A stretch of DNA of 64,000 bases from Anaspis maculata. Taxonomy: Eukaryota; Arthropoda; Insecta; Coleoptera; Scraptiidae. The notes beneath the pieces are model-generated. The model saw nothing but the letters and a program-made list of their open reading frames with translations, was not told the origin of the DNA and did not search any database. Each line of letters opens with the position of its first letter. Within the stretch, counting starts at the first letter, position 1. Made by a program: the position numbers and the translations under genes. The DNA lies in the NCBI GenBank assembly GCA_949128115.1, contig OX421968.1, positions 3,906,001 to 3,970,000 on the forward strand. The letters are read 5' to 3'. Below, piece after piece: positions 21,612-33,094 of this stretch.

Positions 21612-22999
21612 TACGGCAATTTAATTTGTTGATAGTGATTATTTATTACTCATTGGTGATGTGCCACTTACGGCAGATTCATCTTGAATTTGAAACTGAG
21701 CCCTAATCTGCCGGATAAAGTGACGAAGTATATTCATATATGTATAAAAATGCCAAATGTTACACTTTTCTGTGTATAAGGAACATTCATAACCGAGAGT
21801 TTTATTTGGTGCGTTAAATCAGTTTAGCTTGAACTGAACTCGTTATCACACAAGACTAAGATACTGCAATAATCTAAATACATATTTTTTTAAGCGCGCC
21901 AAGAAATTATATATTTTATATTACTATTTTATACTATATGATATATAGATTGATTTGATAAGTGCCTTGTATAAAGTTCCAAATTTTATTATTATTAATA
22001 TTATTATATATATTTGTATAATAAGTTATATTGTATGATATTTTATTGCCTACTATATGCTAGGGTGTAAAAATTGATGAGTGCGTTGTATTCCACCCAA
22101 ACCTGTTTTTACCAATATTTAATATTCATTTTATAATATTTATTGATCTCAAAAGTGATGTTTTTCAGAGAGTTGTTATTGTACTGCAGAGACAATTTGG
22201 TAACAAGAGAATATAAATTAGTAGGTACACTGTATATGTATGTAGATGGAGGAGAGGGTGAGGACCACGAATGTGGAAGTCCTGTTTGTATTGAATCAGC
22301 GCAATAATTTGGTTTCAATAATTCAGCAACCAAAGTAATTTTGTATAATTTAGTTTCTACTTTTCATGTTCAATACAGTTTTTTCTTTGTAATGCTTGTG
22401 CATTTTTTTTTTCAGTTGGTTTGTGGCAATTCATGTGGCAAAGGCGTTTAACTAATGAGGACACGTCCCTTTTGCAAAAAAATACGCCCCAATTACGTTT
22501 TAATCTGAAGACAACGTAAATATGTATAACTCCGCTGTGGAATGCCTGCCTGCTGGAATGTTGATAGCACAAACTTTTCTGATGACTACAACTGGCACAT
22601 AATTATAACTGCAGCAAAACGTGAAAATAAATATCCCAGTTCAGCCGAGTGCACTGTACTATTACAGTTGTTTAGTTTTTAAAAGTCCGATATTTCAGAG
22701 TTCAATGGAGAATCAAATAGTATATTTTCTTCAGAAAACATATCACTAATCAATTATGCAGGGAGGCGTCGACGTCAGAGTGATAAAACAGCATGTCATA
22801 GAGTATTGCTACAATAAATTTGTATTCTGTTTAAAGTGTTCGCTGACCCAATCCTTTGGCTATCAGTCCGTGGTTTTGCGAGGAACTAGGTTCTTCATAT
22901 AAGGTTTGTACAGGGTATTCATTGTTCAATAAAACAGCAAAATTTCTAAACTGTCAAGAAGCTCCCGTTCGAAAAAGAATTTTCTTGAATTTTAACCAC
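21612..22999. other. AT-rich intergenic stretch
   Basis: Very AT-rich with short TATA/ATTATT runs at 21890-22140; no gene supported. At 22845-22995 it contains an arm (around GTACAGGGTATTCATTG) that is the inverse of 27110-27270. Confidence 0.45.
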
Positions 23000-24012
23000 A
23001 GGTGCCGAGGTAGACCTTGAAGTAGGTACAGGATGGTGTTCGAATTCTTCGCTTATCACTTTTATTTACAGGTGAACAGGGTGAACACAAAAAATCATCT
23101 TTTTGGTTGTGCAACGACAACTTCTTTTGTCGTTGACCGATTTGAAAATTTGCGGCTCATATTGAAGCTGAAACTTTAGGTAAAAAGAACTTAGGATCAG
23201 AACTGACTCGAGACAAACAGTCAGAATTAAGAGTTTCATGAAAGGTGGCTCAAATCTGAAACGCCATCGACAGCGCGTTTGGTAGAAGGGTTTGGTAAAA
23301 GTCATGTCTCTTTCAGATAAATTATTTATTCTAAATACGTCAAGGTTTTTCTTGCTTGTCCTAGTCAAGAATTGTAGGTGAAGGAATCCAATTACAACTG
23401 CATGTTCAAGAAGGAGGAACAGCCCCTTGATCACCTAAAAATGGTCATAACTAACACTACGAAAATCAAAACAATGAATTACCTAAACTGGTTTGTCTAT
23501 TACTCATTGTTTTGATTTTTGTAGTGTTAGTTATGACCATTTTTAGGTGATCAAGGAGCTGTTTTTGTTTCTTGAAGATAAATTTGTGATAGGATAGCTC
23601 TATCCGGCCGATAAACGCTGCGCTGTACGTTTTGCGCAGCGTTCATCAGCCGGATAATTTTATCCGGAGATGGAAATACCGGGCCTTACTCGGAATAAAT
23701 GAATTATCCGAAAGAAACGGTTTTCTTTACCAAATCCTTCTCCCAAACGGGCTGTCGACGGCGTTTCAGATTTAGGCCACCTTTTATGGGACTTTTAGCT
23801 CTGACTGTTTGTCTCGAGTCATTTCTGATCCTCAGGTCTTTTTACCCAAGTTTCAGCTTCAATATGAGCTGCAAATTTTCAAAATCGGTTGACGAGGAAA
23901 GAAGTTACCACTGCAAAACGAAAAAGATGATTTTTTGTGTTCACCCTGTAAATAAAGGAGATAAGCGGAAAATTCAAACACCATCCTGTACTTCAAGGCT
24001 TACCTCGACGCA
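23000..24012. repeat. Palindrome E: arms of about 0.48 kb
   Basis: GTACAGGATGGTGTTCGAAT near 23030 answers CACCATCCTGTACTTCAAGG near 23980; the axis is at about 23485 between AACACTACGAAAATCAAAAC and GTTTTGATTTTTGTAGTGTT. The arms carry GACAAACAGTCAGA / TCTGACTGTTTGTC-like blocks. Short open frames in the arms are by chance. Confidence 0.85.
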
Positions 24013-25236
24013 CAAAAGATCTTATAGGTCGCAGTGCAGAAAGGATCCTCCGAAGGCTTACCTCGGTATCTTTGTGGTTAAAGTGTAGTGATTTTTTTGG
24101 CTGGGAATAAAATTCCCAGTTTGGGGTCGGTCCTGGATTGGACAAGAAGGCCGGCTAGCTCGGGGTGTGGTTCGAGATACTCACCCTGTAAAGTCTCAAT
24201 GCAGGGCACACAAAAAAAGAGATTGCCCGCCAGGTTCTGGAGGCCACAAATTGTCAATTGCCGAACAACCCTATTCGGCAATGCTCACAACCCTACTCAA
24301 ACTTGACTTGTGTGGGGGGGGGGGACAAGAAAACAACAGCAAAAGAGATAATTTAAGGGAAAAAAAGGGCGGCTGAAATTCATTAACAAATTAAAAGAGG
24401 CAAAACTGGTGTCTTATTGAAATGCTGAGGGCCGGCTACGAATGTACGAATGGTTAAAAAAAAAGTCGTAAAAGCTAAAAGTACTTATCGCTAAGGCTGC
24501 AGAATAAAACTAAGACGGCTGCGCAAAAGGCAGGATTACGGCAACAAGCCTCTTACCCGACCCTCTGTGCACAGAAAATTGGGCGACGCTACGACTGGGC
24601 CACTTGCCCTGGAGCCGTTTCCGTCACGCTTTGCCTCAACCTATCCGCAAAACAACCCCGCGTGAATTTTCATGAACTCTCGCCCTATTCTCTTATTACC
24701 TGCGAGCTCAACACGCTCAATAATTACAACACTTGAAGGATTTGAATTTAACACAGCCAAATATGCTTTATAATGTAGGTTGCTGAAGGCTCTACATCTT
24801 GATACGGCTCTTGGGAGACCAGAATAAATAATGCGCGTAGTGATCGGGTTGGTCCGGAATTGAGGGTAGGTAGTGATACTTGTCTCATGCTCGGGTTCCC
24901 TTCGAGACTATATTCCTGGGACCTGGAGTGAATCCAGCAGTCCTTCCAGCCAAACAAACTCAGGACGAAAAGTAGTACTCTTTACCAGTCAGCGGGAGAT
25001 CTGCAAACGAGGACAACGCGCTCAAATGTGCCGGGTCGTCCACCGGGTCATTCACGAAGACGGCCGTGTCAGGAAGCCCTCGAAGAGTAGGTACGAAGAG
25101 GATGAAGGAGGAGGAGGAGGCCCTAAAGAAAACAAACATTGATAACAGGTTGACGTGAAAAAATGACGAAACTTACAAGATGGTGTGTGGCCTCAAAGGT
25201 AGGGGTGGTAAATGCAGTTACTTTTGAGTGTCATTA
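24013..25236. other. Intergenic, no supported gene
   Basis: Includes an isolated CACCCTGTAAAGTCTC end at 24182, a G-run (24311-24323) and a GGAGGA-rich stretch at 25100. No homology recognised. Confidence 0.45.
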
Positions 25237-25339
25237 AAATGCAGGTCAGCCGATTTTGCAGGTCAGCAGAAATCGTACCTATACCCCATTCACTTGCCTT
25301 GTGGAACACATACCTACCCACCCATATACCTTCTACGTC

Positions 25340-25860
25340 GGCAAAATATTCTTGCAGGTCGGTATACATCAGGCCGTTGTTGTCACCTTCCTCGAGCACT
25401 TCCAGACAATTTTCGTGGTCCTCCAGGTCCTTGGAAGTTTGCTGCTGACGATCAGAGTGAGAAAATTTCGCAGGTCGGCAAAAAATCTTGCAGGTCGGTA
25501 CACAGGGCGTTGCTGTCACCTTCCCCGAGCACTTCCAGACAATTTTCGTGGTCCTCCAGGTCCTTGGACGTTTGCTGCTGGCGATCAAAGAACAAAAATT
25601 GTGCAGGTCGGCATACAGGAAGTTGCTGTCACCTTCTCCAAGAACTCCCAGACAATTTTCGTGGTCCTCCAGGTCCTTGGACGTTTGCTGCTGGCAATCA
25701 AAGTGAGAAAATTTTGCAGGTCGGCAAAAATTCTTGCAGGTCGGCATACAGGCCGTTGCTGTCACCTTCCCCGAGCACTCCCAGACAATTTTCGTGGTCC
25801 TCCAGGTCCTTGGACGTTTGCTGCTGGCAATCAAAGTGAGAAAATTTTGCAGGTCGGCAG
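25340..25860. repeat. Left tandem array, 113/133-bp units
   Basis: The landmark CAGACAATTTTCGTGGTCC starts at 25403, 25536, 25649 and 25782, giving spacings of 133, 113 and 133 bp. The 20-bp difference is an extra copy of the CAGGTCGGCAAAAATTCTTG module. Confidence 0.9.
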
Positions 25861-26334
25861 AAAAAAAGTCGCAATTGCCAGAAAACAGTGTCAATTGACA
25901 GAAAAGAATGGAAATTGCCAGAATAAAGTTGCAATTGACAGAAAAAAGTGTCCATTGACAGAAAAAAAGTGGGAATTGCCAGAATAATAGATTTGTTCGC
26001 GTCACATGAACTTTTTGCATTTTCTGCACCCTAGCCAATAGCGTGGGGTCCCTGGCAGCAGCTGACCAATCACAGCAGTTTGAGTGCAGAAAGTGCAGAA
26101 AGTTCATGCGACGCGAACAAACCTTAAGTCGCAATTGCCAGAAAAAAGTGGCAATTACCAAAGAAGAACTTTCATGTCCGCTCTGCGCCTTCGTAAATTT
26201 CTATCAATTGCCAATCCACCTATTCTGTTTCATTACCACGAAACAGCTTCTCTCCTCCCCTTTCCCCTTTTCCTCCTTATGCCCGGCCAGCGAATAAACA
26301 TGGTTGAATAATTGGAAAACAAACCCTTGTGATC

Positions 26335-26735
26335 TACAAAAGTTTCGTACTTTGATCGTCTGCAAAAAATGTCCAAGGACCTGGAGGACCACAAAAATTG
26401 TCTGGAAATGCTTGGGGAAGGTGACAGCAGCGACCTGTATCCCGACCTGCAAGAACTTTTGCCGACCTGCATAAATTTTGCACTTTGGTCGCCGACAGCA
26501 AAGGTACAAGGACCTGGAGGATCACGAAATTTGTCTGGAAGTACTCGGGGAAGGCGACAGCAACGGCCTGTCCCCGACCTGCAAGAATTTTTTCCGACCT
26601 GCATAAATTTTGCACTTTGGTCGCCGACAGCAAAGCTACAAGGACCTGGAGGATCACGAAATTTGTCTGGAAGTGCTCGGAGAAGGTGACAGCAACGGCC
26701 TGTATACCGACCTGCAGGGAATTTCTGCATATGGT
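26335..26735. repeat. Right tandem array, about 132-bp units in inverse orientation
   Basis: The landmark GGACCTGGAGGA starts at 26377, 26510 and 26642, spacings 133 and 132. These are the reverse complement of the left-array units. Confidence 0.9.
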
Positions 26736-26828
26736 TGGGTGGGTATGTATTTCACAAGGCAAGCGAATGGGGTATAGCGTTTATAGGTACGATTTCTGCT
26801 GACCTGCAGGCTTGGCTGACCTGCATTT

Positions 26829-27879
26829 TAGAATTCCCCGTTACAGCCTCGCTGATCTAACTCATGTAGTTTGAGGTGTCGACTCCTCCGAAGAGATTGG
26901 GGCAATTCCTCAGCCACTAGAAGCACCTCAAACTCCTACTAGTCCTACTATACGACACTAAACCCAAAATTTGTGATACTATTTTAGGTACGCTTGTTAT
27001 TTTAAGTCAACCTGACAGATCTCTCCAAAAATCCTCTCGCTCATTTCTAGGGCGACACGGCAAGCTGTGGTGGGCTGATTTAATTACGGGCGAATTTCAC
27101 CCCTAGCAAAAGTTCAAGAAAAATAAATTATTTTTTAAACGAGAGTTTCTTGACGGTTTAGAAAATTTGCACTGGTTTACTTATTTACACCCTGTACAAA
27201 CTTAATGTGAAATATCTCATGTTTTGAAAAACAACGGACTGATAGCTGAAGAAATGTGCTAAAAAAATACTTCAAACCGCATTCAATTTGTTAGTTGCAA
27301 TCCAAAGTTACATCAAATTCAAAAAGGACAACATTTTCGAGAACGACGCTTTGAGTGTTGCGTAGTTTAGTTTGGGAGGTAATAAATAAAAGCCATCTTC
27401 GGGGGCACACATTCAGGAGGCTGTAGCCCCCTTATAAAGTATTTTTCGGCCTATGTTCATAGGAAGTTTTTCTCTTATGTTTGGTCGTAGAATCGGCCGA
27501 CAAAGTATTGACGCCTAATTATGAAGCCGGCATCACACATGCGGTTTTTGCCGAATGCCGAACATTCGCTATGCCTCGAACTATTTGCCAAATAAAAATA
27601 ACTAACCCCTCGGCCCATACATGTGTCTTTATTTATCGAAACACGAGAAAACGGGAAAAGGCGATTTATTTGGCGAACATGTACCTTTCAAACAGAGACC
27701 TCGACATGGACAATGTGGAAATTGGTAAGTAAAAATGTTTTGAATGAAGCCGCCAAGAGGATATACTACTTGACCGCTCTTGAATTCGTTTCCAGACGTC
27801 ACGGACCTCGTTACGGTGTTTATGTGTATTTGTGAGCAGGATTCCAAAGTAGGTACCTACCCACTAAACATTGAAAGTT
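26829..27879. other. Intergenic, repeat fragments only
   Basis: 27395-27490 (AGGAGGCTGTAGCCCCCTTATAAAG) is an isolated module of the family at 48757-51077. A frame at 27481-27732 has no recognisable relatives and no splice support. Confidence 0.45.
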
Positions 27880-28508
27880 ACCAAACGTTACCACGAGCGT
27901 TACCATAACATATTTCAAAAGTCTCAAATGGAACGTTGCATGATTCAACGTTAAAATAACATTGGGTGAAAGTAATTTTGCCACGTTATAAATACACTAT
28001 CTAATTTAAACTTTAAATTGAACTTTAAATTTTAAAGTTACTTGAACGTTCCAACATAACGTTACAGAAATGAACATAGTTTATGGTTACTAGAACTTAC
28101 TAATTTCAACGTTTAAGTTTCGTATGATTTTACTGTTACTTGAACGTTTAGGCGTACACCATTTATGAGCTACCTACCTCAGTTCAGCGTTACGTACTTG
28201 AACGTTCCAACGTAATGTTACAAAAATAATCATAGTTTACGGTTTCTAGAACTCATTAATTTCAACTTTTAAGTTTCGTATGCCTTTTACTGTTACTGGA
28301 ACGTTTAGCTGCACACCACTTATGAGCTACTCCAGTTCAGCCTTCAATCTTACATCTAAGCAGACGTTGAACAGTGCTACACTCGCGTCCCTGCGTCCCA
28401 TCATAACTGCCTGCCAATCCTGCAATCGTCATTGGCAAAATTACGAAATCACCTATTAAACGCCATCCCCATTACCTCCACACATCGCATCCAGAAGAAG
28501 AAAGTAAT

Positions 28509-28622
28509 ATGTCGAGTTCAGAAGGATCTGGCGGCGATAATGAAGACGTAATGAGTGAAAGTGACGATGTTACGGAAATGTGGTGTCCCGTGTTTAATCG
28601 CAAACATTTTACCAGTGAATAA
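28509..28622 (+). other. Short acidic open frame, possible captured coding fragment
   Basis: ATG at 28509 opens SSSEGSGGDNEDVMSESDD, an acidic Ser-rich start, and then runs into the palindrome at 28588. No homology recognised. It may be a transposon protein N-terminus or chance. Confidence 0.25.
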
Positions 28623-28904
28623 AGCATAAAAAAATAAATGGAGTTCAGAGTTTGTTCAGAAAACCTTGTTCAAAAACGTAGGTACAATAACTGAGATACT
28701 GCCGTTCAAAGTTGAGATTGATTAAAATATCGTTCAACCAACGAACGGTGTGAAAATTATGTGAAAAAAAAACCGATCTTTCAATCTCAACTTTGAATGG
28801 CAGTATCTCAGTTTATTGTACGTTTTTGTTCAAAGTTTTCCAAACAAAGTCCACTTATTTTTTGATGTTTTATCCACTGGCAAAATGTTTGCGATTAAAC
28901 ACAA
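28588..28904. repeat. Palindrome with CCCGTGTTTAATCGCAAA ends
   Basis: Left end CCGTGTTTAATCGCAAACAT and right end ATGTTTGCGATTAAACACAA, arms of about 140 bp around CGTTCAACCAACGAACG. The same end sequence occurs at 39245, 48735, 60810 and, diverged, 5440. Confidence 0.85.
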
Positions 28905-29262
28905 GGACACATACATAAATACGAACGTTACGAGAGGGTTCGACCGCAAATAATATATTGGTATAACCGGTATAATAACGTACAACGAGCGTTTAAATCA
29001 AACGTTACTGGGCTAACAACTTGCAACGTTCAACAAACGTTCAAGTCAAACGCTACTGGAACTTACAACTTGTAACGCTCTAAGAACGTTTAGTTGGTGA
29101 TGTTATATTAGTATTACAACGCTATCATCTCTGGTCACAAAGGGCGGTCATTAGTAGGTCGCCTGAACGTTGAGTGAGCGTTAATAACACTTGAGATGCA
29201 ACGTTACTTACAAGTTACATGAAACCCTTGATTTAACGTTCAAGTAACCGTATTTTGCTAAG

Positions 29263-29399
29263 TGCGTACCGGATCATTTTCGTAAATGTCCAAAAATTCC
29301 AAAACTAATTCGTTGTTTTATTCCATGGTTTTCGACTTGACAACACCAAGCACTTCCCCTAAGACTAAACGTCACTCCTTCTACACAGGTTCAAACACG
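29263..29399. other. Short unassigned stretch
   Basis: Nothing recognised. Confidence 0.4.
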
Positions 29400-30192
29400 A
29401 ATGTTTGGCCCATGTGTGTATCGGTGACGGTGCCGAATTTGCGATAATAGTCCAGGAAATATAGACAAAAAAATTGGATTGGTTGGAAAAATTTTGTAAC
29501 AGACTGAATTTTTGCATGCACCTTAGTATTGTTACTCTGAATAATTCATGTAAGTTCCCCATCGATATCGTTGCCGCTAGTGAAGTTACGCGAGGTCAAA
29601 GGTCGCGAAAAACAGTTTTTCGCATATATCTCGAGAACGACAACCTTTATCGAAAAAATACACGAAGCTAATTTGTAACTAAATCAATTTGCTATTAACG
29701 GTTATTCAGAAGTTTTTTGTATCGGCAAACCATCACGAGATATAGAATTTATTCATTTCCGATAATGGTAAATACAGAATAAAGTCACGGAAGAAATTTA
29801 CTAAAGGAATGTTGTGTTCCTGTGAGTGATATGACATCTGCTCCGCAAAGTTTCACGCAAAAATTCTTTTAGGAGAAAATTCACATGTAAAATGTACATT
29901 ACATAAATTTATCAAATTTCTTTCTTCTTTCCAATATTTGTGTCACCCCAAAACTTTCCGGAAAACCTAATCTTTTTCCGAATCATCTTATTGTAAAAAT
30001 CGTCAATTTAAGGCTTCATTTTGAGCCCCATCATCTAAGTCTAGTCTTGATAACCCAAGCCGGTTCTACATTTTCAGCAGGAAAATTTTCAGGAATTGTG
30101 AAAAAAATTGTTAGGAAATGTTCAAGAACCAGCTACCTATTCTTTAAAAAGAAGGGGAAAATCTGATAAACTGCGTCTAGACTTCCTGCGTC

Positions 30193-30756
30193 TTGTCTAC
30201 AGACACCGTAACAAATCTCTCTGAATTAGCAAGAAATAACGTCTGCCAAGTGTCCTCATGGTGTAAACAAAATGGCCTAGTGCTGAACTTACAAAAAACA
30301 CAGTTCATGCAGTTCTCTCCAATAGGTCAAAAGCTAAACTTCAGTCTCTTCGTGCCGACTGAAAACGGACCACTGGTGGAGAGTAAATGTGTAAAATTTT
30401 TGGGCATAACACTGGATTCACACTTGTCGTGGGAAAACCACATAAGCGAAATTATTAAAAAATTAGCTGTTAAAAACTTTGTTGTGTCGCAAATAAAAAA
30501 GGAAGTCAGCTTAGACATCGTAAAGACGTATTACTACAGTTGTATTCACTCCGTATTTAATTATGGTTTGCTTTGCTGGGGAAATGGCAGGGGATTTGAC
30601 AGACTTTTCATCGAGCTTTTCATCATGCAGAAGAAAATAATCCGGAATATACTGAGCTTGAATTACAATGAGTCTTGTAGGGAACATTTCAGAAGTCACG
30701 GGTTTTTAACAGTCTATTCAATGTATATCCTTCAATGTATTGTGACAGTTCGCTAA
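30193..30756 (+). pseudogene. Reverse transcriptase C-terminal fragment of the LINE
   Basis: About 187 codons with SWCKQNGLVLNLQKTQFM, VKFLGITLDSHLSWENHI and YYYSCIHSVFNYGLLCWGN, the thumb/connection region that follows the catalytic palm in jockey/CR1-type enzymes. The palm with its YADD-type motif is absent (5' truncation) and the frame ends at an insertion junction near 30756. Confidence 0.85.
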
Positions 30757-32856
30757 CCCTCTCCCGCCTAATTATTCAAATTCAAATACTTACTTCCCGC
30801 TTATTTGAACTTCTTACTCCGGATTGGCACGTGAAATCGTCAAAGTGGGAAAGAAACCAACGCTGTTTAGTTCGATACGACGTAGCTTAATGTCTCACAA
30901 TAAAATTAGGAATTAAACACAAAATACCTTTGAATGCAATTTATTCAAGCTTCGTTTTGTACGAGAATTGCCTTTCAGTTCAGGTAAATCTGTATGTCCT
31001 TTTGGCTAGTGACATTGGTAAAGATTGTTAAACTTTGAATGGAGAGCCTTGGGGCTTCAACCCTTCATGTTCAGTTATAGATTTGTTCGAATTAGAGATG
31101 GGTTAATTTGTTTTGCAATGAGAACAGGTTTGTGAATAGGATGTGCCAGTATTATGCTGTAACACACCAATCTCGCTTTGGAATTCGTCGTCACCTATTG
31201 ACACCTTTATTTGGATATTACCCAGGAATTTTTGCTCTGTAAGTAATGTTACCACTATCCAGGTTCTTCTGTAAATAGGGCCTATCACGGAGATTCCAAA
31301 TATGATGACAATAGACTTAGTTCATCATTACATAGTAATCAAACCAAACTCTGTAATAAGTAGTTGTTGGCTGAACAATTGTGATTGAAAACCCGAGGTG
31401 AAATTCAACAACAAAGTAATTGATTTTAGCTCACTAGCTTTGAGGATAAACAGATCTGTTAGACTCAGCACGACAATTCCAATTCAAGTATTTAGTAATT
31501 GGTAAAAGTATTGCATTGGTAATTACTTCATTTTCAAGTATCTTTTCAAACCACATTATTATAAAATACTGACTGTTGCAAGTGCAGTAAGAAACAAACA
31601 AACAGATTATTAGATTGTTGAATTAATTACTCGTTAGGTTGATTATGCGCAATCCTCGGCTTATACCTGAGGGTGTACTGCCGCTGGTTTCTCCGGAAGG
31701 TGGGCCGTAGGACGTGGGGTCCATCTGGCCGTCGGAACTAGCCATGGAGATGGCTTTCAGGGCGACGTGTCAGACGGGATTCGGGACCCACGGGTGGCAC
31801 GGTAGGCCTCGGACAGTGGTGTTGGCAGTAGCGGGCTCGGGGTGCTCGGGGACCTCTGGTGCTGTTGGTGATGACGTTGTAGAGAGAAAGTAGAGGTGCG
31901 GCGGACAAACTTTACCTAAAAGGCTCAGTAATCGCCACTACCTATACGCCACTAACGACGGGCTCCCAGCCCCAGCTCCGTCTTTAAACCTCCGGCGAGC
32001 AGACTTCCCGCCTGTTCTCAGCTCCGTCCTCCCAGGACTCCGGCGAGCAAACAGCGAGACAGCCCTCAGCTCCGACTTAAAGACTTCGTAAAAAAGCCAA
32101 CTCCTTGCTAGAGATTCCACAGGGATTCTCCTCGCGAGGACTGAAACACGGAAATATTTATGTGAATATCGTTCTTGCCATCTCTCTTGTGTAATTACGG
32201 GACTTGTGGGTTCTACTCTACGGAGACGTGTCGCGGGGGTTTCTTTCATCCTACAGCTTTCAAAGAACACACAAACAATTTCGCTCTTTCTCTGACTCAT
32301 TCCTTGATGGAAGGATTAGATGTGTTTATTAGGTTTTGATTTCTTGTGGTTGCACAGGAACCGACGGAACTAAATAGGCCATAAATTGGAACCTTGACAG
32401 GGGTGGGCGCCTAAATGGTAAAAACGTAAACTTCCCTGTCTTTCTTCAATCCTCGGGTTCTTGGTTCTTTCTTTGTTGTGCTCTCTTGTAAATGGGTGCG
32501 TAGCCTGGTGTGGAAGGGGATGCGTGGTGTGGTCAGCTCCTCATCGGCTCTTGCAAAGTGGATGGTGCAGCGGTGTGCTTTGGGGTGGGGGATGAATTCT
32601 TTCTCTTCTCTCTTAGGTCTGTGGTAATAGACTGAAACAGAAAAGGTTAAGTGTGTCGGGTTCTAAGTTGGTTCTCTCCTCCGGATCACGATGCCGACTC
32701 TGCAAGAGAAAAGTGTGCGCTCTCTGGCGCTTTGGTAATCGGAGACTTCTCCTCCGATTGGGTATTACTGGTTGTCTAGCTTCTAGGGGTATTTCTGGGT
32801 CCGTTTCATTATCTGTTACGTTTTTGCCAATCGTGCATCTTCTCAGACGCGTGGTG
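30757..32856. mobile_element. About 2.1-kb insertion inside the LINE, class unknown
   Basis: It separates two parts of one LINE reading frame. The first half is AT-rich; 31660-32050 and 32440-32850 are GC-richer, with CTCCGGCGAG-type repeats (31990, 32040). A 120-codon minus frame at 31938-32300 has no recognised relatives. A long solo LTR is possible, but no clear target duplication was found. Confidence 0.45.
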
Positions 32857-33094
32857 ATTTAAATCCATATCCTGTGAGAAACGCCGACAGTCTACATATC
32901 GCAAAAGCAAAAACCGCTCAAATGAGAAAAAGTGCTGAGATTTTGTCGTTCAAGTTATACAATCACCTGCCGTTGGAGATTAGGACTGGGCGGTCTTTTA
33001 CCGTTTTTAAATCTAGAGTCAAACAACACTTACAAATGCATTGTTTCTACCTCGGTTTTTACTCAATACAAGAATTTTTTTCTCCGGAGAACTG
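32857..33094 (+). pseudogene. C-terminal end of the LINE reverse transcriptase protein
   Basis: The frame DLNPYPVRNADSLHIAKAKT...KLYNHLPLEIRTGRSFTVFK...SIQEFF matches the terminal part of jockey/CR1-type ORF2 proteins (YNTRN, IYNHLP, FK..LK blocks) and ends in TGA. It continues the protein broken at 30756. Confidence 0.8.

Larger units (their letters stand above)
25237..26828. mobile_element. Foldback-like element whose inverted arms are tandem repeats, TA flanks
   Basis: The unique outer arms of about 100 bp (AAATGCAGGTCAGCC... at 25237 and ...GGCTTGGCTGACCTGCATTT at 26828) are inverted and flanked by TA. Inside each are tandem copies of a 113- or 133-bp unit, then a run of about 21-bp GCAATTGCCAGAA units (25865-25990, 26125-26165), then a central inverted pair GCGTCACATGAACTTT / AAAGTTCATGCGACGC around 26055. 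This layered plan resembles Drosophila Foldback elements, but the sequence is not recognised as one. A 322-codon frame open across the left half is a by-product of the tandem repeats. Confidence 0.8.
22845..27270. repeat. Outer inverted arms enclosing palindrome E and the Foldback-like element
   Basis: 22845-22995 (TATCAGTCCGTGGTTTTGCG...TTTGTACAGGGT) is the inverse of 27110-27270 (ACCCTGTACAAA...AACAACGGACTGATAGCTGA). The 4.1 kb between them contains two further palindromic elements, so this is probably an old palindrome split by later insertions. Confidence 0.6.
27880..29262. repeat. AACGTT-rich repeat region of about 1.4 kb
   Basis: AACGTT and GTTACTTGAACGTTC-type strings recur on both strands. 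A roughly 165-bp block (TTGAACGTTCCAACRTAAYG...TTATGAGCTAC) is repeated in tandem at about 28040-28175 and 28197-28335. The borders CCACTAAACATTGAAAGTTACC and GGTTACTTGAACGTTAAATC (inverse, right) are loosely alike, suggesting one mobile element. It is interrupted by the palindrome at 28588-28904. Confidence 0.6.

Noticed and set aside
23066..24088. Mirrored frames of about 125 codons in the two arms of palindrome E
   Set aside because: Both come from the same non-coding arm sequence in inverse orientation; no homology and different frame ends.
25193..26161. 322-codon open frame on the minus strand
   Set aside because: It is produced by tandem 113/133-bp units that alternate reading frame; the same peptides repeat in shifted frames and there is no start context or homology.
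25230..26830. CRISPR-like array (regular repeats near 25.2-26.8 kb)
   Set aside because: The units are 113-133 bp and repeat across their whole length with no unique spacers, in a eukaryotic genome.
27481..27732. 83-codon frame near a GTAAGT
   Set aside because: It looks like an exon with a donor at 27724, but no acceptor, neighbouring exon or recognisable family supports it.
31938..32300. 120-codon minus-strand frame rich in Arg and Ser
   Set aside because: No recognisable family, located in an insertion of unknown class, no splice or promoter evidence.
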